Source of the DNA: an uncultured Blastocatellia bacterium
GTDB lineage: Bacteria; Acidobacteriota; Blastocatellia; Pyrinomonadales; Pyrinomonadaceae
Direction of reading: 5' to 3'
Length of the DNA: 57,202 nt
Assembly: GCA_946480785.1 (NCBI GenBank)
Contig: CAMLLD010000041.1
Location: 1-57,202 of the forward strand
Below, piece by piece: positions 8,297 through 17,130 of the stretch; position 1 is the stretch's first letter, and each line of letters starts with the position of its first letter. The notes under the pieces are model-generated. The model worked only from the letters and a program-made list of their open reading frames with translations. It searched no databases and was not told the origin of the DNA. Both the position numbers and the translations under genes were made by a program.

Positions 8297-8306
8297 TCGC
8301 GGAGGG

Positions 8307-8702
8307 TTACGCCTCGGAAATTACTCGGAGGCCAGTGATGCCTGCATAGTGAGCGCCATTGTGCGTAACCAGCGGGACATCGAAAAGTAACGCAGTTGCG
8401 GCGATCCAGGCGTCTGCCGGTGCAACGGGTCGCCCGCGTTTTCGAGCACTGTCCATTGCCTCAGCCCAGCGCCTACACATTTGATCGTCAGAGTGAAGAA
8501 TTAAATATCGGGTGAGATAGTTTTCCAACTCGTCTCGACGGTCGTTGCCCCAACTACGTTCAAGCGTCCAACGTCGAAGTTCGGCGAGAGACATGAAAGA
8601 AACGATAAAGGGCGGATCGTTAAGGTGAGGCTCGTATAACCTGGCGCGTGTGTCTTTCTTGTAGAGGAACGAGAGTACGTCGGTGTCGATGACGACGGGC
8701 AC
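8307..8702 (-). CDS. PIN-domain toxin, VapC type
   Basis: 131 residues. PIN-domain acidic residues are in place: D7 and D9 in VIDTDVLSF, E41 in SLAELRRW, D97 in APADAWIAA, and the C-terminal LVTHNGAHYAGI. VapC toxins are ribonucleases that cleave tRNA or rRNA and are neutralised by the upstream partner. The GTG start at 8702 overlaps the TAG stop of the antitoxin gene (TAGTG), so translation is coupled. Convergent with the SIR2-like remnant, 10 bp away. Confidence 0.92.
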   Translation of the reverse strand: MPVVIDTDVLSFLYKKDTRARLYEPHLNDPPFIVSFMSLAELRRWTLERSWGNDRRDELENYLTRYLILHSDDQMCRRWAEAMDSARKRGRPVAPADAWIAATALLFDVPLVTHNGAHYAGITGLRVISEA

Positions 8703-8926
8703 TAATCAAGGCTCCTGTCGGATGGTGTGTCACGCCACTCTCTAATCGTCCGTATCATTTCATCGGCGGTCTCATCCGACGGCCCCCCTTCACCAAGCAG
8801 ATCGTTAAAGTCTGCCGCAAGAGCAGTCCGTTGCCCCTGCGCCAAGCGAAGAATTTCTGCGCGTGCATGGGCGGCGGCTTCTTCTCGCCGTTTGAAGTTC
8901 TCAATTTCGCTATCGAGTTGTCTCAT
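8702..8926 (-). CDS. Antitoxin partner of the PIN toxin
   Basis: 74 residues, acidic, helical, directly before and overlapping the toxin gene. The C-terminal stretch DEMIRTIREWRDTPSDRSLD resembles toxin-wrapping tails of VapC partners. The N-terminal half (MRQLDSEIENFKRREEAA) looks like a coiled coil rather than a recognisable AbrB or ribbon-helix-helix DNA-binding domain, so self-repression may use another mechanism. Start ATG with CGGAGTAGCGGTAC before it; that ribosome site lies in a palindrome (8935-8949). Confidence 0.85.
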   Translation of the reverse strand: MRQLDSEIENFKRREEAAAHARAEILRLAQGQRTALAADFNDLLGEGGPSDETADEMIRTIREWRDTPSDRSLD

Positions 8927-8934
8927 GTACCGCT

Positions 8935-8949
8935 ACTCCGAATCGGAGT
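8935..8949. promoter_or_regulatory. Palindrome over the antitoxin ribosome site
   Basis: ACTCCGA-A-TCGGAGT, 15 bp with a single central base, 9 bp before the antitoxin start and containing its Shine-Dalgarno GGAGT. It could be the autoregulatory operator of the toxin-antitoxin operon or a hairpin hiding the ribosome site. Confidence 0.5.
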
Positions 8950-8999
8950 TTAGCACTTGCCGCACTCTCAGCGCATCCAGTCTGAAGTCCGATCCCTAC

Positions 9000-9015
9000 T
9001 CCAACTTTAGTTGGA
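9000..9015. other. Second palindrome upstream of the toxin-antitoxin operon
   Basis: TCCAACT-TT-AGTTGGA, a perfect 7-bp inverted repeat in the 210-bp gap between the antitoxin gene and the TonB receptor. It may be an additional operator half for either divergent gene. Confidence 0.4.
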
Positions 9016-9136
9016 TGACACCCGCTTGATCTCTCACTAAACTCACCGCTTCAAGTTTGCGGTCTCAGTCGACTTCCTAAGAAATTCGTCCCGTTCGTTC
9101 GCTACGACAATACAGGCGTCACGCGGAGGTCCAAGT

Positions 9137-12100
9137 ATGCGTAAGGCACTTCACCTGTTCGTATTGGTCTTCTTCCTGTCGGCATTCTTCGTGTTCGCAG
9201 TAACGAACGCCAACGCCCAAAGCAATTACGCAACTCTGAGCGGCACCATCTTCGATCCGCAACAGCAGGTCCTCGCAGGCTGCTCGGTCCGGCTCATCTC
9301 CGAAACGACAGGCGCCGCGCGCTCCGCAGTCACAAACGATCTCGGCAGCTTCCAGATTACCGGCTTGCTGCCCGGAAATTACGAGGTCTCCGTGCAGGCT
9401 TCCGGCTTTGCGACGCTCACGCAGAAGGTCACTCTAGAAGTGGGTCAATCGATGACTCTCGATCTGAACCTGAGAGTCGCCGCAGTGAATACCGTCGTAA
9501 ACGTCACCGCCGACACGAACAATGTCCTCAGAACCAACGACGCTTCGATCGGCGAAGTGGTCGAGCCCACAGCCGTACAGAACCTGCCGCTCAACGGCCG
9601 TATGCTGATCGACCTGGTGCTCACAGTCCCCGGCGCACACGAATCACACGGCGCCCAGGCAGGCGATATGAGCCCTTTGTACTGGCGTCCCGGGCAGCGT
9701 TCCGCGATCAGCATCAGCGGTAATCGTCCCAACGCAAACTACTTCCTGCTCGATGGCGCCACGAACACCGATCCGACATTCAACACGCTCAACTTCAGTC
9801 CGTCGCCTGACGCCGTGCAGGAGTTCAAAGTGCAGACGGGCAGTTACACCGCAGAGCTCGGCGGCGCGGGTGGCGGCCAGGTCAACATCGTCACGCGCAC
9901 CGGTACGAACGAGTGTCACGGCACCGTTTACGAGTTCTTACGAAACGACGTCTTCGATGCGCGCACCTTCAACGAGATGGACGCCTCGAATCATCTCGTA
10001 CGAAATAACTTCGGCGGATCTTTCGGTGGTCCAATCGTGCACAACAAAAGCTTCTTCTTCGTGAACTATGAAGGGCTGCGACACACGAGATCCGAGACGA
10101 TGGTTGAGACAGTTCCAACCGAAGACGAAATCAACGGCGACTTCGAGATGAGCGGCGCGACGATTTACAACCCGTTCAGCTCGCATCCCAATCCGAGTTT
10201 CGATCCGACGCGGCCGGTTAGTCCGAACAACCCGCAGGTCATTCGCGATCAGTTCCCGAACAACCGCATTCCGCAGAACCTGATTGATCAAAAAGCGCTG
10301 CTGTTTCTGAAGAAGTACATCCCGCGCCCTAACCTGGAGATGGGAATGATGGGTTGCGGCATGACGATGATGGGAGCGCCCACAGTCGTCGGCGCGGGCA
10401 TGGATTGCAACAACTATCTCGACGTCCGCAATGCACATCAATCGACCGACCAGGCCACGATTCGCTTCGATCAAACACTGCACGGCGGCGACAGTCTCTT
10501 CGCTCGCTATTCGTTTAGCAGTGAGCGAGGATTCACGCCGCAGAACTTGCCCGGCTTCGGCGCGCTGCACGACAACCTGTCGCAGAACGGGACCATCGGC
10601 TGGACGCGCGTGATCAGTCCGAACATCGTGAACCTCGCCTCGATCACGGTTTCGCGTCTCGCGATGCATCGCACTTCGGAAAATAGTTTTGCGAACGACA
10701 TCGTGTCGGAACTCGGCATCACGGGCATCGGCTTCGGCGGTGAAGGCGCTTTCGGTGCGCCGTGGTTCAACGTTCAAGGGTATTCAGGCATGGGCGACAC
10801 GTACATCGCGACGCCGGTGCAAATGTGGAACACGATTCTCGAAGGCCGCGACTCGTTGAACTGGCAGGTGGGCAGGCATAGCTTGAAATTCGGCGCGAGT
10901 TTTCGTCGTTTCATCTGGCCCATGTGGGGCTTCTTCCAGAACCGCGGCTACTACCAGTTCACTAACGGCTTCACCACGCAAACTGCGACGAACGACGGCA
11001 CCGGATCCGCACTCGCGAGTTTTCTACTCGGTCTGCCCGCGGTAAAGCAGCGGCAAGCGGGTATTCCGCAAATGCAGTTGCGGCAGTGGTACGCCGATGC
11101 TTTTGTACAGGACAGTTTTCAGATCACGCGCAACACGACGATCCAAATGGGCTTGCGCTACGAATACATGAGCCCGCTCGTGGACATTCGTTACGCAAAC
11201 ACCAACCTGACATTTCAAAACGGCGTGCCTGCTGTATTCATCGGCGGGCAGCAGGGTTTTCCGGAAGGTCTGAACTACGCCAACAAACTCAACTTCGCCC
11301 CACGCGTCGGTATCTCCCACAACCTGCACAAGCACGGATTGGTTCTGCACGCCGGTTTCGGAATTTTCTTTACGCCGGTCGATATGAACACGTGGTGCAA
11401 CCAGCGTCACAACGTGCCTTACGTGTTTCCCGAAACACAGCAGAGCGACAATTTCACTCCCGCAGCTGGAATCGTCGCCAGTCATTTCAACTTTGGTCCC
11501 GCCGTGTTAGGAACGACGACGGTGAGTTTCGCTGCATTTGAAGCCGACGCGCCGCCGCAATACATCGAGCAGTGGAGCGGGTCGGTGGAGAAGAGTCTTG
11601 GCGCGGAAACAACGCTCGAGCTCGGTTATCTCGGCTCGCACGGATTGCATTTGCAGCGTTCGCACTTAATCAACAACGCGCCCGCTGGTCCGGGCGCGAT
11701 TGGACCACGCCGTCCGTTCAAAGTCCTGAGCTTTCTGCCGGGGATGGTCCTGCCGGTCGACATCGCGATCACGAGCACGACGTTTCCCGTGAGCGGCATC
11801 AACCTGCTCGAGAATTCCGCGCAGAGTTGGTATCAGGCGAGCTACGTTAATCTGCGCCGCAGGTTCAGTCGTGGTTGGACCTTCCTCGCGAATTACACTT
11901 ACTCGAAGAACCTGAGCGATGCTCCCGATTTCCGTTCGCCGATGTTTGAGTCGGCTGCGCCGCAGGACAATTCGAACCTCAGTTTGGAAAAGGGACTCGC
12001 GTGCGATGTGCGTCACCGTTTCGCGCTGAGCATGGTGTACGGCATACCGGCGCTGAGGCAGAGTGGCTTCGTTCATGCGATCAGCAAAGACTGGAGGCTG

Positions 12101-12541
12101 TCAGCGATTTATCAGGCGCAGAGCGGTTTTCCGTTCACCATCTCGGTGTTTGGCGACACGGCGAATGCGGGCACGTTGTTAGGTGAGAATCCGATTCGCG
12201 CGAACTACACGGGCCAGCCGATTTTTGATGCGAACTCGCGCACAGCGGACAGGTGGTTCAACCCTGCGGCCTTTGCGACACCGGCTGCGTTTACGTTTGG
12301 CAACGTAGGCCGCAACACAGTCTATGGGCCGGGGCGACAAACTCTCGATCTCGCGCTGCAAAGGGAATTCGCGATGACTGAGACTGTTAAGGTGCAAGTG
12401 CGGGCCGAGGCTTTCAACGCGCTCAATCATACTAACTTGGGAACGCCAAATCGCTTCGTCAACACGCCACAGTTCGGAACGATCACGGAAGCCGCGACGC
12501 CGGGGCGCGAGATACAACTCGGTCTGCGCGTTTCGTTCTAA
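9137..12541 (+). CDS. Oar-like TonB-dependent receptor with carboxypeptidase-regulatory domain
   Basis: 1134 residues. Signal peptide 1-27 (cleavage after NANA); CarboxypepD_reg beta-sandwich about 31-115 (TLSGTIFDPQQQVLAG, SFQITGLLPGNYEVSV); plug domain about 125-240 with QNLPLNGRML; then a long outer-membrane beta-barrel ending in the outer-membrane signature LGLRVSF with terminal Phe. GCGGAGGTCCAAGT precedes the ATG. This family is greatly expanded in Acidobacteriota and imports oligosaccharides, peptides or metal chelates. An oddity is a methionine- and cysteine-rich stretch (MGMMGCGMTMMG, about residues 401-412), unusual for a barrel loop and suggestive of soft-metal contact. Convergent with the propeller kinase and regulator operon. 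Substrate unknown. Confidence 0.95.
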   Translation: MRKALHLFVLVFFLSAFFVFAVTNANAQSNYATLSGTIFDPQQQVLAGCSVRLISETTGAARSAVTNDLGSFQITGLLPGNYEVSVQASGFATLTQKVTLEVGQSMTLDLNLRVAAVNTVVNVTADTNNVLRTNDASIGEVVEPTAVQNLPLNGRMLIDLVLTVPGAHESHGAQAGDMSPLYWRPGQRSAISISGNRPNANYFLLDGATNTDPTFNTLNFSPSPDAVQEFKVQTGSYTAELGGAGGGQVNIVTRTGTNECHGTVYEFLRNDVFDARTFNEMDASNHLVRNNFGGSFGGPIVHNKSFFFVNYEGLRHTRSETMVETVPTEDEINGDFEMSGATIYNPFSSHPNPSFDPTRPVSPNNPQVIRDQFPNNRIPQNLIDQKALLFLKKYIPRPNLEMGMMGCGMTMMGAPTVVGAGMDCNNYLDVRNAHQSTDQATIRFDQTLHGGDSLFARYSFSSERGFTPQNLPGFGALHDNLSQNGTIGWTRVISPNIVNLASITVSRLAMHRTSENSFANDIVSELGITGIGFGGEGAFGAPWFNVQGYSGMGDTYIATPVQMWNTILEGRDSLNWQVGRHSLKFGASFRRFIWPMWGFFQNRGYYQFTNGFTTQTATNDGTGSALASFLLGLPAVKQRQAGIPQMQLRQWYADAFVQDSFQITRNTTIQMGLRYEYMSPLVDIRYANTNLTFQNGVPAVFIGGQQGFPEGLNYANKLNFAPRVGISHNLHKHGLVLHAGFGIFFTPVDMNTWCNQRHNVPYVFPETQQSDNFTPAAGIVASHFNFGPAVLGTTTVSFAAFEADAPPQYIEQWSGSVEKSLGAETTLELGYLGSHGLHLQRSHLINNAPAGPGAIGPRRPFKVLSFLPGMVLPVDIAITSTTFPVSGINLLENSAQSWYQASYVNLRRRFSRGWTFLANYTYSKNLSDAPDFRSPMFESAAPQDNSNLSLEKGLACDVRHRFALSMVYGIPALRQSGFVHAISKDWRLSAIYQAQSGFPFTISVFGDTANAGTLLGENPIRANYTGQPIFDANSRTADRWFNPAAFATPAAFTFGNVGRNTVYGPGRQTLDLALQREFAMTETVKVQVRAEAFNALNHTNLGTPNRFVNTPQFGTITEAATPGREIQLGLRVSF

Positions 12542-12800
12542 TCTGTGCGGAGAGCTGCAACCGGAGGGGTCGTGAGACCCCAGTCCCGGGTTCAAGTCAA
12601 CTTCGGAGTCTGTTAGTGCGACAACAAAGTTTTTTAGGTAGGGTTTTTGGGGTAGGAAGAGCGACCCTAAAATTGACCGAACCTGGGACTGGGATGACTC
12701 ACGTGGCAAAGACTAACAGCGACGCGAAAGCGTGTCATGGCCCGGAAGGTTGGGTTGCGGCTCAATCTTTGGTTGGAGACGTTGACAAGAAACTCTCAGC
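12542..12800. other. Structured intergenic region between convergent genes
   Basis: No convincing gene. A perfect stem GGGGTC-GTGA-GACCCC lies at 12566-12581. A longer inverted repeat pairs 12579-12600 with 12673-12693 over about 20 bp with one wobble and one bulge, enclosing a 72-base loop. An octamer CTGTTAGT at 12610-12617 is complementary to ACTAACAG at 12712-12719, a pseudoknot-like crossing. Neither stem has a following T-run. A 62-codon frame across it (12616-12804) lacks a ribosome site. It may be a structured RNA, a terminator system or a decayed repeat. Confidence 0.5.
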
Positions 12801-13427
12801 CTAGCGCAGGTGGACCAGGCCGCGTTGCAGCGCGGTGGTTACGGCCTGCGTGCGATCGGTCACGCCGAGCTTGCTGAGAATGTTGTTGATGTGACTCTTA
12901 ACTGTCGCTTCGCTAATCGTCAGGCTCGCGCCTATTTCTTTGTTGCTTTGACCGCGCACGATCAGATCGAGCACTTCCATCTCTCTACTCGTCAAATCAG
13001 AGCTGGCCATGCGCTCGGCAAGCCGCATCGCGATCGCGGCGGGAATGTGCCGCGAGCCGGCATGCACACTCCTGATCGCCTTCTCGAGTTCTTCGAAGAA
13101 CACGTCTTTCAACAAGTAACCTTTGGCTCCGGCTTGTAGCGAGCGATAGATGTCTTCGTCGCCATCGTAGGTAGTGAGTACGATCAACCGCGCATCCGGA
13201 AAGTCGCGTCGAATAGCAGTGATCGCTTCGACGCCACCGACAACCGGCATCCGCAGATCGATCAGCGTTACGTCCGGTGTGTGCTGCTTGTATAGATCAA
13301 TCGCTTGCTGTCCGTTGATTCCTTCGGCGATCACTTCCATGTCCGGCACCGTATTAATCAACGCGACAAAACCCTGCCGCACAACCGCCTGGTCGTCGAT
13401 CACCATGATCCTGATTTTGTTATTCAC
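12801..13427 (-). CDS. NarL/FixJ-type response regulator
   Basis: 208 residues: receiver domain 1-120 with D11/D12, phosphoacceptor D57 (TLIDLRMPVVGG) and the lysine of GYLLKDVF; LuxR-type helix-turn-helix from about 143 (LTSREMEVLDLIVRGQSNKEIG, then ISEATVKSHINNILSKLG). It lies 20 bp downstream of the propeller histidine kinase at 13448, which has the HisKA_3 domain type that normally partners with NarL-type regulators, so the pair is very likely cognate. Target genes unknown; the convergent TonB receptor and the glycosidase operon upstream are candidates. Confidence 0.95.
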   Translation of the reverse strand: MNNKIRIMVIDDQAVVRQGFVALINTVPDMEVIAEGINGQQAIDLYKQHTPDVTLIDLRMPVVGGVEAITAIRRDFPDARLIVLTTYDGDEDIYRSLQAGAKGYLLKDVFFEELEKAIRSVHAGSRHIPAAIAMRLAERMASSDLTSREMEVLDLIVRGQSNKEIGASLTISEATVKSHINNILSKLGVTDRTQAVTTALQRGLVHLR

Positions 13428-13447
13428 GATCTGATCTTCTCCAATTA

Positions 13448-16408
13448 CTAACTGCCGATCGGCACGTCAACCACGACTTCAGTGCCGGCGCCGGCAGTGC
13501 TCTGAATCGACAAGGTACCACCAAGCTGTGCCGCGCGCTCCTGCATGCCGATCAAGCCGAAGTGACCGTCGCGTCCATTTCCCCGCACGTGATCATCAAA
13601 GCCGCGCCCGTCATCTCTGACGATGAGTTGCACGCGCTTGGCGTCAAAGACCAGGTTGACGAGTATGCGTTGAGCGTGCGCATGTTTCACTGCATTGTTT
13701 ATCGCCTCTTGTCCGATGCGGAGCAGATTGCCCTCGACCGTCTGGGCCAACGGCCGGAACGTGCCGTTCACTTCAACCTGCGCGTGAACAGCGGTGTCGT
13801 GAGTCAATCGCCGCGCGGTCTCGGCGAGCGCCGCAGGTAGATCGTTATTCTCGAGAGCGGGCGAGCGAAGCTCCCAAACATAACGTCGAGCTTCAGCGAT
13901 GCCATGACGAACCTGCCGCCGCGCGCGATCGAGAGAAGACATCGCCGCATCAGCTCCCGCTGGCATTGTGCGCGCGACTACTTCGAGTTGTACGGAGAGT
14001 CCTGACATCTCCTGCGCGAGATTGTCGTGAATCTCACGAGCGATGCGTGTTCGTTCGGCGAGCACGGCGCTGAATTGCTTTTGCATGCCGCGCACGCGCA
14101 GCCGAAACAGCAGCCACGCCAACATCACCAGCGCGAGTAGGCAGAGCGCATAAAACCAGTAGGTCTGATAAAAATATGGCTTCAGGTAAAGAGAGACAGT
14201 CGCGCCTGTTTCATTCCAAACGCCATCGTTGTTACTGGCGATGACGCGAAACGTGTACGCGCCGGGACGCAGATTAGTGTAGTAAGCAATGCGGCGCGTT
14301 CCGCTATCGATCCAGTCCTTATCAAACCCCTCTAACTTATATTTGAACCTGACTTTCTCCGGCGCGACGAAACTCGGCGCCGTGTAATACAGATCAAAGC
14401 GCGTCGTGCCGGGCGGCAACTCGAGGCGCTCGCGAGGGGCGAACGATTTATCGTCGATGAGTATTTGCTCGATCACCACCGGCGGCGCGTGCGAATTCGT
14501 TTTTACTCTCTCCGGGTCAATCATCGCGACGCCCTTGATCGTCGGAAACCAAAGCTTGCCGTCATTACCTCTCCATCCGGCCGGATCGCCGCCGCCGCTA
14601 CACTCGCGCGTCATCATGCCGTCCGCGGTACCGTAAGCAAACGGTGCGATCGACGTAATCGAACCGTTGGCAAAGTCAGCAAGCTCTTTTTTACTGATGT
14701 GAAAAATACCTTTGCGGCAACTCAGCCACAGGTTGTTCTGCCCGTCTTCCAGAATTCGGTAAACAACATCATCGAGCAGACCATTGCTGGTCGTGTACGT
14801 GGTGAACTTGCCGTCTTTCATCCGATTCAAACCGCCGCCGCTCGTACCAATCCACAGCGTGCCGTCCGTGTCTTCATGAAGTGAGATAACCGGATCGCTC
14901 GAAAGTCCATCGCGGGTAGTGAAGGTGGTGAACTCCTCATTCGTCAGACGACCCAAGCCGCCGAACGTGCCGATCCACAAGTTTCCTTTCGTGTCTTCAT
15001 AAAGCGTCGTGACGAGATCATTCGGCAGTCCTTCCACTTCGGTGAACGTTTTGAAAACTCCGTTCTTCAATCTCGTCAAGCCGCCGCGTGTGCCGATCCA
15101 CAGATTGCCGCGCCGATCGAAGTAGATCGATCTGACATCGTTGTTCGCGAGACCATCAGCCGCAGTATAGGTCGTAAACTTTCCCTGGCTGAAACGATTC
15201 AATCCGTCAGGCGTGCCGACCCAAAGATTTCCCGCGTCGTCGCCGGCGAGAGACAAAACGACGTTACTGGAGAGACCGTCGTGGGTCGTGTAAGCACTGA
15301 GCTTGCCGTTTCGAAGTGAATTCAAACCACCGCCGTCAGTGCCGATCCATACGTTGCCGTCGTGGTCTTCGTAAATCGATTTGACGACGTCGTTTGAGAG
15401 TCCGTTTCGCGCAGTGTACGTCGTGAACTTCGTGTCTTTCAGGACGTTGATGCCGGCTGACTCGGTACCAATCCACACGTTACCTTCGAGGTCTTCGAGC
15501 AGTGAGAGAATCGTGCTGGTGGCGAGTGCTTCGGCGGCATCGAAACCGGTGAACTGGCCGTCACTGAAACGACAAAGACCCGCGGCCGTGCCGATCAGCA
15601 GTCCACCATCGTGGTCAGCCTGGAGCGAGATGATGCGATCGTTTGGGAGACCGTCTCGCGTGGTGTAGGTCGTGAATCGATTGCCGTCGAACGAGGTTAG
15701 ACCAGCAACAGAGCCAAACCATACGCGGCCGCTGCGGTCCTGTTGAATTGCCCTGACGCTATTACCGCCGAGTCCGTCGCGCACCGTGTAGTTCGTAAAC
15801 TTACCATCCTTGATGCGGCCCACACCGTAGGGCGTCGCAATCCAAAGCGCGCCGTCGGAGTCTTCCAACAACGCCTGAATGCTGCCGCTAATCAGTCTCT
15901 CTTTAGTGGTGAAGGTGGTGAGTCCGCCGCTCTTCAACAAGGCCAGGCCGTTAGCAGTTGCGACCCAGAGGTTGCTTTCACGATCTTCATAAACCGCCTG
16001 GATGGTTTCGCTGGGCAGTCCATTGTCCCGCGTGAACAACGTGAACTTACCGTTCAGCATGCGGACGAGGCCTTGCGCCGTGCCAATCCACAGCGCGCCC
16101 TGCCGATCAGCTAACAGACTGCGAATGTAGTTGCTTTTGATCTCGGGAGTATTCGCCTTATCGAAAACCGTAAACTTCACGCCGTCGAAGCGCGCCAAAC
16201 CCTCTTCAGTGCCGATCCAAATGTAGCCGTCTTTGGTTTGAGCGATTGCGTGAACGGTGTTCTGCGGCAAGCCGTTCTCGGTAAGCCAAACTTCGTGGCC
16301 AAACTGCGAAAGGTCGCGGGCCGAATCGAGCGCGTAGGCAAACCCGTGGCTGTTCAAAAACAGTAGGAAGACGAGATTGACTAAGTGGACGCAACTCGGT
16401 CGGCGCAT
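13448..16408 (-). CDS. Two-component sensor kinase with double beta-propeller and Y_Y_Y domain
   Basis: 986 residues from the ATG at 16408, chosen because it opens a signal sequence (MRRPSCVHLVNLVFLLFL) without overlapping the upstream gene; an ATG at 16450 adds 14 residues. Thirteen clear regulator-propeller repeats of about 41 residues (consensus GLxxNxVxxhxxDxxGxhWIGT, then GLxRhxxGxFTTYT) plus a weak fourteenth give two seven-bladed propellers. A Y_Y_Y domain follows (KLEGFDKDWIDSG, YTNLRPGAYTFRV), one membrane helix (FYALCLLALVMLAWLLF), a HisKA_3 domain with the phosphoacceptor in REIHDNLAQ, and an HATPase domain (NNAVKHA, DDGRGFDD). This architecture senses periplasmic carbohydrates in Bacteroidota relatives. 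It sits with a glycosidase and a NarL-type partner, so a glycan signal is likely. Confidence 0.95.
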   Translation of the reverse strand: MRRPSCVHLVNLVFLLFLNSHGFAYALDSARDLSQFGHEVWLTENGLPQNTVHAIAQTKDGYIWIGTEEGLARFDGVKFTVFDKANTPEIKSNYIRSLLADRQGALWIGTAQGLVRMLNGKFTLFTRDNGLPSETIQAVYEDRESNLWVATANGLALLKSGGLTTFTTKERLISGSIQALLEDSDGALWIATPYGVGRIKDGKFTNYTVRDGLGGNSVRAIQQDRSGRVWFGSVAGLTSFDGNRFTTYTTRDGLPNDRIISLQADHDGGLLIGTAAGLCRFSDGQFTGFDAAEALATSTILSLLEDLEGNVWIGTESAGINVLKDTKFTTYTARNGLSNDVVKSIYEDHDGNVWIGTDGGGLNSLRNGKLSAYTTHDGLSSNVVLSLAGDDAGNLWVGTPDGLNRFSQGKFTTYTAADGLANNDVRSIYFDRRGNLWIGTRGGLTRLKNGVFKTFTEVEGLPNDLVTTLYEDTKGNLWIGTFGGLGRLTNEEFTTFTTRDGLSSDPVISLHEDTDGTLWIGTSGGGLNRMKDGKFTTYTTSNGLLDDVVYRILEDGQNNLWLSCRKGIFHISKKELADFANGSITSIAPFAYGTADGMMTRECSGGGDPAGWRGNDGKLWFPTIKGVAMIDPERVKTNSHAPPVVIEQILIDDKSFAPRERLELPPGTTRFDLYYTAPSFVAPEKVRFKYKLEGFDKDWIDSGTRRIAYYTNLRPGAYTFRVIASNNDGVWNETGATVSLYLKPYFYQTYWFYALCLLALVMLAWLLFRLRVRGMQKQFSAVLAERTRIAREIHDNLAQEMSGLSVQLEVVARTMPAGADAAMSSLDRARRQVRHGIAEARRYVWELRSPALENNDLPAALAETARRLTHDTAVHAQVEVNGTFRPLAQTVEGNLLRIGQEAINNAVKHAHAQRILVNLVFDAKRVQLIVRDDGRGFDDHVRGNGRDGHFGLIGMQERAAQLGGTLSIQSTAGAGTEVVVDVPIGS

Positions 16409-16424
16409 GATTCGACGCGCATTG

Positions 16425-17120
16425 TCACTGCAAACGCGCGCCGGATGCAATGCGATACAGGTTCGCGCGACCTTGTCTGCCGATCAACTCGATCATGCTC
16501 GCGTGGCGTAAACAGTAGGCCATTTTCTGGGCGAGGTCTCTGTCAGTGGCCGCCATTTCGGCGACGTCTTTGGTAGTAAACGACTGTGGCCCTTCCGGAA
16601 CAAACGCCAGCCAATCGGCGGGCTTCACAAACAAGCGACGGTCCACGACGTCCACTAAGCGACGCCCTTCAACAACCCATCCTTTCCGGCGCCATCTTCG
16701 TCGCCTTCCGTCGTAGCGCCGCACCTCTTCTTCCCTTATCGTCAATACCTCGAAAGAGAAGTTTGGGTTCGAGAGCAACCGCGGAATACTGACCAGTTCG
16801 CGAAACAGATCTTCCAATCGTCCGCGCTTCGGTGACTTACGACGAACGACTGTACCGCGAGCACCGATCGCCTGGCGGACGATCCATTTCTCCTGGACCA
16901 CCGGATAAACCAGTCGCACTTCATACGATCGAGTCAGCCGGGATAGCTTCGAGTGTATCGATGCGAAGTTGCGTGTTTGGATCTCTATCAAGAGGTTGTC
17001 GCGAACTATATCGATCACGAACCCATCAACGGGAACTTCAAACCGATCGCCCGGCCGCGCATACCACTGCTTCAGTGAGGCGTGCAGCGGTTTTTCATTC
17101 AGTAAACCGATTCCTGACAT
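16425..17120 (-). CDS. Conserved protein of unknown function, nuclease-like N-domain and winged-helix tail
   Basis: 231 residues, very basic in the middle (RRYDGRRRRWRRKGW). The N-terminal part (SLKQWYARPGDRFEVPVDG, then FVIDIVRDNLLIEIQT) has the D...E-x-Q spacing of a PD-(D/E)xK-like nuclease core. The C-terminal 60 residues (FTTKDVAEMAATDRDLAQKMAYCL) look like a winged helix. I recall similar uncharacterised proteins in Chloroflexota and Acidobacteriota but cannot name a function. Tightly packed in a six-gene minus-strand run, 10 bp after the 4-TM gene and 16 bp before the sensor kinase. Confidence 0.85.
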   Translation of the reverse strand: MSGIGLLNEKPLHASLKQWYARPGDRFEVPVDGFVIDIVRDNLLIEIQTRNFASIHSKLSRLTRSYEVRLVYPVVQEKWIVRQAIGARGTVVRRKSPKRGRLEDLFRELVSIPRLLSNPNFSFEVLTIREEEVRRYDGRRRRWRRKGWVVEGRRLVDVVDRRLFVKPADWLAFVPEGPQSFTTKDVAEMAATDRDLAQKMAYCLRHASMIELIGRQGRANLYRIASGARLQ

Positions 17121-17130
17121 TGATACTCGA

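Noticed and set aside
9938..10777. 279-codon minus-strand frame inside the TonB receptor gene
   Set aside because: Lies fully antisense to a well-supported gene, has arginine-rich low-complexity content and no family features: a GC-driven shadow frame.
12580..12605. tRNA T-arm-like GGGTTCAAGTC
   Set aside because: The flanking bases cannot form a five-base T stem and there is no acceptor, D or anticodon stem.
12616..12804. 62-codon plus-strand frame
   Set aside because: No ribosome site, no recognisable protein, and it runs through the inverted repeats of the intergenic element.
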